A DNA stretch of 6,373 nucleotides from an uncultured Oscillospiraceae bacterium (GTDB taxonomy: Bacteria; Bacillota; Clostridia; Oscillospirales; Oscillospiraceae). The notes under the pieces are model-generated. The model searched no databases. It saw only the letters and a program-made list of their open reading frames with translations, and had not been told where the DNA came from. A program made the translations under genes and the position numbers. The stretch is from contig CAKUCT010000116.1 of NCBI GenBank assembly GCA_934643765.1, positions 1-6,373 on the forward strand, read 5' to 3'. Numbering within the stretch: position 1 is the first letter of the stretch; the number at the start of each line of letters is the position of its first letter. This document shows, one piece after another, positions 1 through 5,610 of the stretch.

Positions 1-1
1 G

Positions 2-103
2 GGACTGAGTCAGATCCGTCTGTAGCTGGAAGACTCCCCCGCCGCCCCGGAGACCATCTCCTATCTCAAAGACCAGCTTCGGCAGCTGCCAAAGCAGTAT
101 CCG
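2..103 (+). other. prmA: Upstream coding remnant of prmA with an in-frame TAG
   Basis: This stretch is in the same frame as the prmA body that follows. After the TAG at 23-25 it reads 26 residues without a stop (starting LEDSPAAPET, ending LPKQYP), which look like the end of the PrmA N-terminal domain. Before the TAG the frame reads GLSQIRL, so the local protein would be IRL-stop-LED. Related proteins, as I remember them, tend to have an aromatic residue there, and a single C-to-G change in a TAC tyrosine codon would give this TAG. No ATG, GTG or TTG lies in frame between the TAG and position 104. It may be a real nonsense mutation or a base error near a sequence edge; the window cannot tell these apart. 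Confidence 0.6.
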
Positions 104-787
104 ATGATCGAGTTCGGCACGCTCGCCGTGGAGCTTTCGCATGTGAAAGACGAAGACTGGGAAAACAACTGGAAGCAGTATTATAAGCCCCTTCCCATCG
201 GGAACCGCCTTCTCGTCGTGCCGGAATGGCTGCACCCGGAAAATCCGGAGAACCGGGTTGAGGTGCTGCTTGACCCCGGCATGATCTTCGGCACCGGCGC
301 GCACGCGTCCACGCAGATGTGCATGGCCGAGCTCGAGCACGCCATCCAGGGCGGCGAAGAGGTTCTGGATCTTGGCAGCGGCAGCGGCATTTTGTCCATC
401 ACGGCGCTGCTGCTCGGCGCAGCGCACGCAACGGCGGTTGACATCGATCCCAAGGCAGAGGACATCGCCCGCCAGAACGCCGCCATCAACCAGCTCGGGC
501 CCGACCGCTTTGTCGCGCTGACCGGCGATGTCATTGCGGACAAGACGATGATGAACACACTCCGCCGGCATTATGACGTCGTGCTTGCCAACATTGTCGC
601 CGACGTGATTATCCCGCTGGCCCCGGCCGCGGCGTCGTTTTTGGCCGAAGAGAGCATCTTTATCTGCTCCGGCATTCTCAAAACGCGGCTTTCCGAGGTC
701 GTCCGCGCCATCGAAGCGGCCGGTATGCAGGTGCTCTCCACCCAGCAGCAGGACGACTGGTGCCGCGTGACCGCGGCGCTGGCCTAA
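104..787 (+). CDS. prmA: Ribosomal protein L11 methyltransferase (PrmA), N-terminally incomplete
   Basis: PrmA is a cytoplasmic S-adenosylmethionine-dependent enzyme that methylates amino groups of ribosomal protein L11. The 227 residues read here carry the family signatures in order: a linker region with EDWENNWKQYYKP (about 17-29), DPGMIFGTGAHAST (57-70), the SAM-binding VLDLGSGSG loop (87-95), the acidic AVDIDP strand (111-116), the DVVLANIVADVI catalytic region (158-169) and a final FICSGIL strand (186-192). The family is usually about 290-320 residues, so the N-terminal L11-recognition domain is mostly missing. ATG 104 is only the first start codon after the TAG at 23-25. No Shine-Dalgarno sequence precedes it and coding similarity continues upstream, so it is probably not the native start. 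The catalytic domain itself is intact. The next gene starts 21 bases after the TAA stop, suggesting one transcript. Confidence 0.9.
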   Translation: MIEFGTLAVELSHVKDEDWENNWKQYYKPLPIGNRLLVVPEWLHPENPENRVEVLLDPGMIFGTGAHASTQMCMAELEHAIQGGEEVLDLGSGSGILSITALLLGAAHATAVDIDPKAEDIARQNAAINQLGPDRFVALTGDVIADKTMMNTLRRHYDVVLANIVADVIIPLAPAAASFLAEESIFICSGILKTRLSEVVRAIEAAGMQVLSTQQQDDWCRVTAALA

Positions 788-808
788 GGAAACGGGGGCG
801 AAACGCTT

Positions 809-1846
809 TTGCGCATTTTTTCCTACCGCAACAAGCGGCTTGTCAAGCGCGTTCTTCTGACGGCGCTGGCCGTCGTGCTCGCGCTGGCCGCGCTGATCAT
901 CTGCCGGTTCATCTATGTCGGGCGTTTCATCACCTACGACGCCTCGGGCGCGCATCTGGACTATACCCAGCACCTGGAGGCGGCCCGTGCGCCGGAGCCT
1001 GCGCAGAGCGAAGAAGACTTTTCGTTTGATACCGTTCTGGACGCCGCCGGAGAGGACGCCAGCGCCCAGGGCCAGCTGACGCAGGTGAACGGTTACTATA
1101 TCACAACGACCATGCTGACGGCCGGTGTGGAACAGGTCCGCCAGGCGCTCGACCAGGCGGACGACTACAATGCCATTTTGCTCGACGTCAAGAGCGTTTT
1201 CGGCAGTTTCTACTACTCCTCCGCCATCAACGGCGCCGCTATGGCAACAGTTCTGGATGTCAAGCAGGTCGACGCGCTGATCTCGGAGCTTGCCCAGAAG
1301 CCGGGCGTCACGCTGATTGCCCGCGTTCCCGCGTTCTCCGACCCGGAGTACGCGCTCAAGCACCAGTCACAGGCGCTGCCGCTGTACAATGGCGCGCTGT
1401 GGACCGACGAGAACGATTGCTACTGGCTCAACCCCTACAGCAACGATGTCCAGGGCTATCTCACCTCCATCGCGCTGGAGCTGGCAGGGCTCGGCTTTGA
1501 CGAGGTATTGTTTGACAATTTCTACTTCCCGGACTCTGACCGCATCTCCTGGACCGGCAGCGTCACCAAGCAGGAAGCGATTTTAGACGCGGCGGACAAC
1601 CTGTCCGCAAACCTGCTCGGCCAGAACATCCGCCTGTGCCTTGGCACCAGCGACCCGGAGGTCGCGGCCTACGCCGGCCGTGTGTTCCTCTCGACGAACA
1701 ACGCTTCCCGGATTGAGGCGGACGTCTCTTCCCTGTCCGCCGTGCTGCAGGACCCGGCCGCGCAGCTTGCCTATATCACAGCCTCGCGCGACACACGCTT
1801 CGACGCGCACTGCGCCTTCCGCCCGCTGCTCGACGAAGAGACGTAA
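809..1846 (+). CDS. Membrane-anchored DUF4015-like protein (putative glycoside hydrolase barrel)
   Basis: A 345-residue protein with a short basic N-terminus (RNKRLVKR), one hydrophobic segment at about 15-36 acting as signal anchor, and an extracytoplasmic domain. Residues about 91-270 resemble DUF4015 (PF13200, COG1306), a predicted TIM-barrel glycoside hydrolase family. Visible landmarks are VNGYYITTTML (93-103), NAILLDVKSVFGSFYYSS (121-138), LIARVPAFSDP (169-179), NGALWTDENDCYWLNPY (194-210) and GFDEVLFDNFYFP (229-241). No substrate is established. As I recall the family, the last motif usually ends in YxRFP; here tyrosine occupies the arginine position, so activity is uncertain. The start is TTG 809, the first in-frame start after the prmA stop. 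A GGGGG run at 794-798 is a weak ribosome binding site, and the next in-frame ATG lies beyond the membrane segment. It probably forms an operon with prmA. Confidence 0.75.
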   Translation: MRIFSYRNKRLVKRVLLTALAVVLALAALIICRFIYVGRFITYDASGAHLDYTQHLEAARAPEPAQSEEDFSFDTVLDAAGEDASAQGQLTQVNGYYITTTMLTAGVEQVRQALDQADDYNAILLDVKSVFGSFYYSSAINGAAMATVLDVKQVDALISELAQKPGVTLIARVPAFSDPEYALKHQSQALPLYNGALWTDENDCYWLNPYSNDVQGYLTSIALELAGLGFDEVLFDNFYFPDSDRISWTGSVTKQEAILDAADNLSANLLGQNIRLCLGTSDPEVAAYAGRVFLSTNNASRIEADVSSLSAVLQDPAAQLAYITASRDTRFDAHCAFRPLLDEET

Positions 1847-1855
1847 TTTCCGCAG

Positions 1856-1883
1856 TTGACAATCCGCTCAAAATCAATAAAAT
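1856..1883 (+). promoter_or_regulatory. Sigma-70/SigA-type promoter of the coiled-coil gene
   Basis: A perfect -35 box TTGACA (1856-1861), a 16-base spacer and a -10 box TAAAAT (1878-1883, five of six consensus bases) begin 10 bases after the preceding stop codon. This is the best promoter match in the window. The downstream leader is short and carries a strong purine-rich ribosome binding site (GGAGGG, 1895-1900) seven bases before the ATG at 1908. It implies that the small gene is transcribed independently of the prmA operon. Confidence 0.75.
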
Positions 1884-1907
1884 GGAAATAGGGGGGAGGG
1901 ATATATC

Positions 1908-2264
1908 ATGTTTGACAGCGAAGATCTCAAATATCTGGAACATATGGAACAGCGCTTAAATGAGCGCATGGACGCGCAGAAGGCCGACTTGGAAAAACGA
2001 ATTGATATTCAAAAGGCCGATATAGAGAAACGGATGGATACCCAAAAAGATGAAATTCTCAAGGAGTCCATGCACAACATGCGCGTCATTGTAGAAAGCG
2101 ATATCATGCCGAAGATGAACCTGATTCTTGACGCAATTCAGACCTTGCACGAGACCATGGTTCTCAAATCCAGAGTCGACGAAATGGAAGACGATATCCT
2201 GATGCTCAAGCAGGCCTACCGGATAATGGCGCAGGATATTGCAGAGCTGAAAAAAGCCCAATAA
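1908..2264 (+). CDS. Small coiled-coil protein with three 11-residue repeats
   Basis: A 118-residue, highly charged, probably cytoplasmic protein with no signal peptide or membrane segment. Residues 20-52 form three consecutive 11-residue units of the pattern R-[MI]-D-x-Q-K-[AD]-[DE]-x-x-K, a hendecad period expected of a long, slightly right-handed coiled coil. A middle section (about 53-82, HNMRVIVESDIMPKMNLILDAIQTL) is less charged. A second helix-forming stretch (about 86-118, KSRVDEMEDDILMLKQ to AELKKAQ) shows a heptad-like pattern. I recall similar unnamed proteins, with variable numbers of N-terminal repeats, in gut Clostridia, but I know no assigned function. The start is well supported by GGAGGG at 1895-1900 with seven-base spacing. 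Its base composition is clearly more AT-rich than its neighbours, and its own promoter and terminator make it a one-gene unit. Oligomerisation is likely; anything beyond that is unknown. Confidence 0.8.
   Translation: MFDSEDLKYLEHMEQRLNERMDAQKADLEKRIDIQKADIEKRMDTQKDEILKESMHNMRVIVESDIMPKMNLILDAIQTLHETMVLKSRVDEMEDDILMLKQAYRIMAQDIAELKKAQ
1965..2063 (+). repeat. Three tandem 33-base coding repeats (hendecads)
   Basis: Three adjacent 33-base units (1965-1997, 1998-2030, 2031-2063) encode RMDAQKADLEK, RIDIQKADIEK and RMDTQKDEILK. The first two units match at 22 of 33 bases, and many differences fall at third codon positions. The repeats are therefore conserved at protein level but old at DNA level. 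Confidence 0.8.
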
Positions 2265-2271
2265 ATATAAC

Positions 2272-2304
2272 AATCCCCGTACAAGCTTGGCTTGTACGGG
2301 GATT
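2272..2304. terminator. Perfect 15-bp hairpin, probable bidirectional terminator
   Basis: The arms 2272-2286 and 2290-2304 (AATCCCCGTACAAGC and its exact reverse complement) enclose a three-base loop. The hairpin starts eight bases after the stop of the plus-strand coiled-coil gene and ends ten bases before the stop of the convergent putP. The flanks are A/T-rich on both sides. On the minus strand the 3' side reads TTGTTATATTTATT; on the plus strand the U-rich tail is short. Position and symmetry fit a terminator shared by both convergent genes. Confidence 0.85.
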
Positions 2305-2314
2305 TATGATTGAT

Positions 2315-3814
2315 TCAGTCGTTGTATTTGCTGATGGCTTTATCAAAGATATCTGTGACTTCCTTGCCGGGTGCTTTGTCGAGCAGCGAGACAATTACGC
2401 ATGCCAGCATGCCGACCGCGAAGCCCGGCAGCAGCTCATAAACGCCGGTCGGACCGGACAGGAACAGGTACCACAGAACGTCTGTCAGCGCGCCTGCCAC
2501 AACGCCAGCGACTGCGCCCTTGTAGCTCAGGCGTCTCCAGAACAGCGAGAGAATCACGACCGGACCGAACGCCGAGCCGAAGCCGCCCCAGGCGTTTTCA
2601 ACCATATTCATGATTGCCTGCGCGCCCTCGCCCTTGCTCGAGGCAATGATGTAGGCGACAACGGAAACTGCCAGCACCACAAGTCTTCCCATCCAGAGGA
2701 TTTCCTTGTCCGAAGCGTTCTTGCGGAAGACGGGCTTGTAAATGTCGGAGGTGAACGACGACGAGGCGACCAGCAGCTGGCTGTCTGCGGTCGACATGGA
2801 AGCTGCCATAATTGCCGCCAGCAGAACACCGGCAAGGAATGCCGGGAAGAGCTTTCTGGCAAGGACGATGAAGATCGTCTTCTGCTGACCGGCGGGCAGC
2901 AGCTCGTCTGCCACCAACATGCGCCCGAAGTAGGCGATCAGGCACACCGCACCGAGAGACAGAACAACCCACACGCACGCGACGATCGCACTCTTTTTGA
3001 CCATCGAGGGCTTTTCAATCGACATAAAGCGCACAATGATGTGCGGCATGCCAAAGTAGCCAAGGCCCCAAGCAAGGCCCGAGGCAATCTCCTGCCAGCT
3101 GGCAGACAACAGGCTGCTGCCGAAGGCATACTCGGTGCCGTCCTTGGCATTGACATAAACTCTCTGCAGCGCGGATGCATCCAGATTCTGCGTGGTGACA
3201 ATCGCAATGGGAATCGCCAGCACAGCGCAGAGCATCAAAAGGCCCTGAAAAAAGTCTGTCCAGCACACGGCCTTATAGCCGCCGAGGAAGGTGTAGACAA
3301 TGATGATCAGCGCAAAAATGAGCATAGCCGTCTGGTTGGACAGGCTCGGGAAGACCATCGTGAAGACCGTCGCGCCGGAAACAAAGGCGGAAGCGACGTA
3401 AATGGTGAAGCACACGAGGAAAATGACTGCGCAGATGATCTGCAGGGCTAGGCTCTTCGTTGCAAAGCGGTTCGACAGGTACTGCGGCAGGGTGATGGAG
3501 TCATTGGCCGCTTCTGAGAAGCAGCGCAGACGCCGCGCGACGATAATCCAGTTTGCAATCGTTCCGAGTGCAAGGCCGATACCGATCCAGATCTGGCCAA
3601 AGCCGAAGGCCAGAATCGAGCCGGGCAGGCCCATCAGAAGCCACGCCGACATATCGGAAGCCTGCGCGCTCATCGCCGTGACCCACGGGCCCATATGGCG
3701 GCCGCCCAGGAAATATTCCTTTTCGCCGGCGCCCCGCTCTTTGAAGAAGAACACCACGCCGATGGCAAGCATCAGCAGAAAATACAATACGAACGCCAGA
3801 ACCTCTGCATTCAT
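2315..3814 (-). CDS. putP: Sodium/proline symporter PutP
   Basis: A 499-residue integral membrane transporter of the sodium:solute symporter family (SSS, TC 2.A.21), which couples sodium entry to proline uptake. Numbered from the ATG at 3814, the hallmark segment EYFLGGRHMGPWVTAMSAQ (33-51) runs into ASDMSAWLLMGLPG (52-65). R39, D54 and S56 align by eye with R40, D55 and S57 of E. coli PutP. MAASMSTADSQLLVASSS (336-353) carries S341 and T342, matching the sodium-binding Ser340/Thr341 pair. About a dozen hydrophobic segments are spread over the length, as expected for the 13-helix LeuT-like fold. The frame is open up to 3913, but ATG 3814 is chosen because AAGGAG (3825-3830) lies ten bases upstream and the protein then begins exactly at the first helix. 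The gene is transcribed towards the coiled-coil gene and lies downstream of tetR. Substrates other than proline cannot be excluded. Confidence 0.93.
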   Translation of the reverse strand: MNAEVLAFVLYFLLMLAIGVVFFFKERGAGEKEYFLGGRHMGPWVTAMSAQASDMSAWLLMGLPGSILAFGFGQIWIGIGLALGTIANWIIVARRLRCFSEAANDSITLPQYLSNRFATKSLALQIICAVIFLVCFTIYVASAFVSGATVFTMVFPSLSNQTAMLIFALIIIVYTFLGGYKAVCWTDFFQGLLMLCAVLAIPIAIVTTQNLDASALQRVYVNAKDGTEYAFGSSLLSASWQEIASGLAWGLGYFGMPHIIVRFMSIEKPSMVKKSAIVACVWVVLSLGAVCLIAYFGRMLVADELLPAGQQKTIFIVLARKLFPAFLAGVLLAAIMAASMSTADSQLLVASSSFTSDIYKPVFRKNASDKEILWMGRLVVLAVSVVAYIIASSKGEGAQAIMNMVENAWGGFGSAFGPVVILSLFWRRLSYKGAVAGVVAGALTDVLWYLFLSGPTGVYELLPGFAVGMLACVIVSLLDKAPGKEVTDIFDKAISKYND

Positions 3815-3824
3815 CAAAAACCAA

Positions 3825-3830
3825 CTCCTT
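3825..3830 (-). promoter_or_regulatory. putP ribosome binding site
   Basis: AAGGAG on the minus strand, ten bases from the ATG at 3814. It decides between this start and the upstream in-frame ATG at 3913, which has no such site and would add 33 residues not seen in the family. Confidence 0.8.
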
Positions 3831-3860
3831 AACAGTTCTTTCACAATTCGGGCGTATCTT

Positions 3861-3889
3861 ATCATACCAAAAAATAGACTGCAACACAG
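3861..3889 (-). promoter_or_regulatory. Predicted extended -10 promoter of putP
   Basis: On the minus strand, TATGAT (3861-3866, five of six consensus bases) is preceded by TGG, an extended -10 TGn element. At 17 bases the -35 position (3884-3889) reads CTGTGT, a poor match, which is common for extended -10 promoters and suggests dependence on a regulator. The leader to the ATG at 3814 would be about 40 bases. Confidence 0.5.
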
Positions 3890-3984
3890 AACGCAGTATA
3901 GACTATCGTCCATACTGCGCTTTTAATTTTTCAGATATTCTTTTGAATTTTCAGTCATTTTTTATGATATGTTTTATAGACTGC
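3874..3984. repeat. Cluster of four GCAGTMT half-sites upstream of putP
   Basis: GCAGTCTAT occurs on the minus strand at 3874-3882 and again at 3976-3984. GCAGTATAG occurs on the plus strand at 3894-3902, and GCAGTATGG on the minus strand at 3910-3918. The first copy lies in the spacer of the predicted putP promoter, and the middle pair forms the palindrome just upstream of its -35 position. This looks like a regulator-binding array. Confidence 0.45.
3892..3919. promoter_or_regulatory. 28-base palindrome, candidate operator of putP
   Basis: The arms CGCAGTATAGAC (3892-3903) and GTCCATACTGCG (3908-3919) pair over 12 positions with one mismatch around the four-base centre TATC. It lies immediately upstream of the predicted putP -35 position. 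The length and symmetry fit the dimeric operators bound by TetR-family proteins, one of which is encoded next door. In minus-strand RNA the single mismatch becomes a G-U pair, so a hairpin is also possible, but no U-run follows it in that direction. On the plus strand a T-rich tract follows, yet there is no plus-strand gene to terminate. Confidence 0.5.
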
Positions 3985-4003
3985 ATAGGATTCAAAAATT
4001 CAA

Positions 4004-4597
4004 TCACAAATCATTTTTTCGAATCGACGCCAGCAGCATCGGCATGACCGAGGCCGCGTAATTCTTCAGCGAGTAATTCCCCCCGCAGATGCACCAGTCG
4101 TACATCAGCCCCCGCTCACACATGGCGTAGAGCTTGGAAATTTCGTTGGCTGTCACATCGTCCCGGATCTGCCCGCGCTGCTGGCCCTCCAGGATGATCT
4201 GGCGCAGCACCTTGTAATAGATCCGGCTGCTGTCGAGCAGGTGCCGCTCACCCTTTGTTATCAGCTGCGTGGAAAACAATCTTGCCAGCAGCTCCAGCGA
4301 CACCGTGTTTTCAATCACGCCGAACAGCTCCCGGTTGAGATACAGGAGCTTATCCACACTGTTCATCTCCGAGTCCACGCTCGGCATGAGTTCTTCATAT
4401 TTTTCATCGAACAAGAACGAAAGCGAACTCAGAAGCGCGTCCTTTCCCTCAAAATAGTGATAGAACGAGCCCTTGGAGGTTCCGGATTCTTCTACAATAT
4501 CGTCTACCGTTGTATTGTCATAGCCCTGCTCATAAAAGAGCTTCCAGGCCGCGGAAACGATCTTCTTTTTTGTAGTTTTCGCCTTTTTTGCGCACAT
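4004..4597 (-). CDS. TetR/AcrR-family transcriptional regulator
   Basis: A 197-residue cytoplasmic DNA-binding protein. Residues about 10-56 form a standard TetR N-terminal domain (PF00440): KKIVSAAWKLFYEQGYDNTTVDDIVEESGTSKGSFYHYF-GKDALL, with the recognition helix around GTSKGSFYHYF (39-49). Residues 60-197 are a helical ligand-binding and dimerisation domain too variable to name a ligand; it contains a cysteine-bearing stretch, AMCERGLMYDWCICGG (158-173). The length is normal for the family. The start ATG at 4597 has GGAGG (4606-4610) eight bases upstream, and the basic tail CAKKAKTTKKK precedes helix 1. The gene lies 65 bases after the amidohydrolase stop and 189 bases before putP, all on one strand. 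The operator-like palindrome at 3892-3919 makes putP a plausible target. Effector and regulatory sign are unknown. Confidence 0.92.
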   Translation of the reverse strand: MCAKKAKTTKKKIVSAAWKLFYEQGYDNTTVDDIVEESGTSKGSFYHYFEGKDALLSSLSFLFDEKYEELMPSVDSEMNSVDKLLYLNRELFGVIENTVSLELLARLFSTQLITKGERHLLDSSRIYYKVLRQIILEGQQRGQIRDDVTANEISKLYAMCERGLMYDWCICGGNYSLKNYAASVMPMLLASIRKNDL

Positions 4598-4630
4598 ATC
4601 CCTTTCCTCCGGTTCAGCTTCTGTTCTGTT

Positions 4631-4659
4631 ATTCTATCAGCCTTTTCCACAAAACGCAA
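4631..4659 (-). promoter_or_regulatory. Predicted promoter of tetR
   Basis: On the minus strand TTGCGT (4654-4659, three of six -35 bases) lies 17 bases from TAGAAT (4631-4636, five of six -10 bases). The -10 is preceded by TGA, an extended -10 element. The site fits between the amidohydrolase stop and the tetR start, so tetR could be transcribed on its own even if it also receives read-through. Confidence 0.45.
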
Positions 4660-4662
4660 CGT

Positions 4663-5517
4663 TCAGAACCGCGCTTGTATCGCCTGCAGGCCGCGGGCCA
4701 GGATTTCATCCGCGCCGTCTCCCAGCGCCTGGCGCAAAAGCGCCTGCTCATCAAGCCCGCCCTGCCCGTGAAACACGCGGTAGGCGCCTGCGTCGCTGCC
4801 GGGCGCGATCCGTGCGCCAAGCGCCGCCGCCTTTTTGACTGCATCCATCTGATAGCAAAGCAGCGGCCGCGTCACCGCCTCCGGAAATCTCGTGTCGCCG
4901 AGCAGATTTCCGATCGTGACCAGCGTCGGCACCCATACTATCCCACTTTCCGCCAGCGCGTGCAGCGTTTCGTCCGTTAAGTAGGCCCCGTGCTCCACAG
5001 AGTCAATCCCGGCCTTCACCGCGCCGCGCACCGCAAGATCTCCGTTGGCGTGCGCCATGACAGAAAAACCCGCATCGTGGGCAATCTTTGTCAGCTCACA
5101 GATCAGATTCACCGGCATCGGCTCGTCGGTCAGCACGCCGTAGTGATCAAAGTCCATGAGGCCCGAGATCATCAGCTTGATAAAGTGTCCGCCGCGCCGC
5201 TTCACCTCCGCCACAAGCGCGCGGTACTCCTCCACCGTTCCAAAGCCGCGCCCGATGAAGCTTCCGTAGTGGCCCGCGCGGTAGATCGGGAAGCACGGCG
5301 TGCGGTAGCGGATGGCGTATTCCGGCGCGAGTCTGCTCGCCAGCTCTCCTGCGCCCCACCGGTCGCCGCCGTCGCGCAGATACGTAAAGCCAAGCGCCTG
5401 ATACTTTGCAAGCGTCCGGCGAATAAACGCTTCGTCCGGCGCGCTCTGGTGCCGCGCCAGGGCGGCCTTCCAGTATCCCCCGTCCAGCGCCATATGAATA
5501 TGACAATCTGCTGCCAT
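4663..5517 (-). CDS. Metal-dependent amidohydrolase (imidazolonepropionase-like, COG1228 type)
   Basis: A 284-residue cytoplasmic hydrolase of the amidohydrolase superfamily (PF01979). All expected metal-site residues are visible: the HxH pair H6 and H8 (DCHIHM), a lysine at K114 (FIKLMISG, the candidate carboxylated lysine), H156 (MAHANGD), H176 (SVEHGAYL) and D242 (APGSDAGAY). This fits a binuclear metal centre that cleaves an amide or cyclic amide bond. Canonical members have about 400 residues, with a beta-sandwich formed by both ends; this protein starts at the HxH strand and ends soon after the last barrel helix, so it is a barrel-only form. I recall a compact subgroup like this in Firmicutes, so truncation is not required. 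The start at 5517 is backed by GGAGG (5526-5530), eight bases upstream. The substrate is unknown; dipeptidases and imidazolonepropionase are relatives. It is divergent from the alcohol dehydrogenase gene and upstream of tetR. Confidence 0.85.
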   Translation of the reverse strand: MAADCHIHMALDGGYWKAALARHQSAPDEAFIRRTLAKYQALGFTYLRDGGDRWGAGELASRLAPEYAIRYRTPCFPIYRAGHYGSFIGRGFGTVEEYRALVAEVKRRGGHFIKLMISGLMDFDHYGVLTDEPMPVNLICELTKIAHDAGFSVMAHANGDLAVRGAVKAGIDSVEHGAYLTDETLHALAESGIVWVPTLVTIGNLLGDTRFPEAVTRPLLCYQMDAVKKAAALGARIAPGSDAGAYRVFHGQGGLDEQALLRQALGDGADEILARGLQAIQARF

Positions 5518-5529
5518 TTAAAATGCCTC

Positions 5530-5553
5530 CAGCGCCGCAATCCTCCGCGGCTG
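5530..5553. other. GC-rich hairpin in the amidohydrolase leader
   Basis: GCCGC (5534-5538) pairs with GCGGC (5547-5551) around an eight-base loop. Pairing can extend to CAG/CTG with a two-base bulge. In the minus-strand leader RNA a GGAGG lies in the loop, and the outer stem touches the real Shine-Dalgarno sequence (5526-5530), so it could affect translation of the amidohydrolase. On the plus strand it is followed by seven T residues and resembles a terminator, but no plus-strand gene ends there. Confidence 0.35.
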
Positions 5554-5561
5554 TTTTTTTC

Positions 5562-5590
5562 ATCATAGCAACGCGCAGAAAAAAATGCAA
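5562..5590 (-). promoter_or_regulatory. Predicted promoter of the amidohydrolase gene
   Basis: On the minus strand TTGCAT (5585-5590, three of six -35 bases) lies 17 bases from TATGAT (5562-5567, five of six -10 bases). The leader to the ATG at 5517 would be about 35-40 bases and contains the hairpin at 5530-5553. Confidence 0.45.
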
Positions 5591-5593
5591 GCT

Positions 5594-5610
5594 GCGCGTG
5601 TGAAACGCGC
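5594..5610. repeat. GCGCGT/ACGCGC inverted repeat in the divergent promoter region
   Basis: GCGCGT (5594-5599) and ACGCGC (5605-5610) flank five bases. A further ACGCGC sits at 5571-5576 within the amidohydrolase promoter spacer. In the 145-base region between two divergent genes this could be a regulator site, but short GC-rich words are common here, so the support is modest. No clear promoter for the plus-strand dehydrogenase could be fixed; CATACT at 5621-5626 is a weak -10 candidate. Confidence 0.3.

Noticed and set aside
23..25. TAG as a reassigned sense codon or pyrrolysine
   Set aside because: There is a single instance at a window edge, and no TAG interrupts any other gene here. A point mutation or base error is much simpler.
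2306..3451. A 381-codon open frame on the plus strand, antisense to putP
   Set aside because: It lies wholly opposite a convincing transporter gene, and its composition (rich in H, Q, N, R, D) is that of the antisense shadow of a membrane protein. It has no ribosome binding site or recognisable domain.
3815..3913. A 33-residue N-terminal extension of PutP from ATG 3913
   Set aside because: There is no ribosome binding site at 3913, the predicted promoter lies inside this stretch, and the family's first helix begins right after ATG 3814, which has AAGGAG at good spacing.
3892..3919. The palindrome as the transcription terminator of tetR
   Set aside because: On the minus strand the stem is followed by TTCTGTGTTGC rather than a U-run, and it begins more than 80 bases after the tetR stop. 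An operator role next to the putP promoter fits better, although a hairpin role is not excluded.
3943..4003. A 9-base inverted repeat (TTGAATTTT/AAAATTCAA) flanking 43 bases after the tetR stop
   Set aside because: The arms are entirely A/T-rich apart from one pair and the loop is long. In such AT-rich sequence this is expected by chance.
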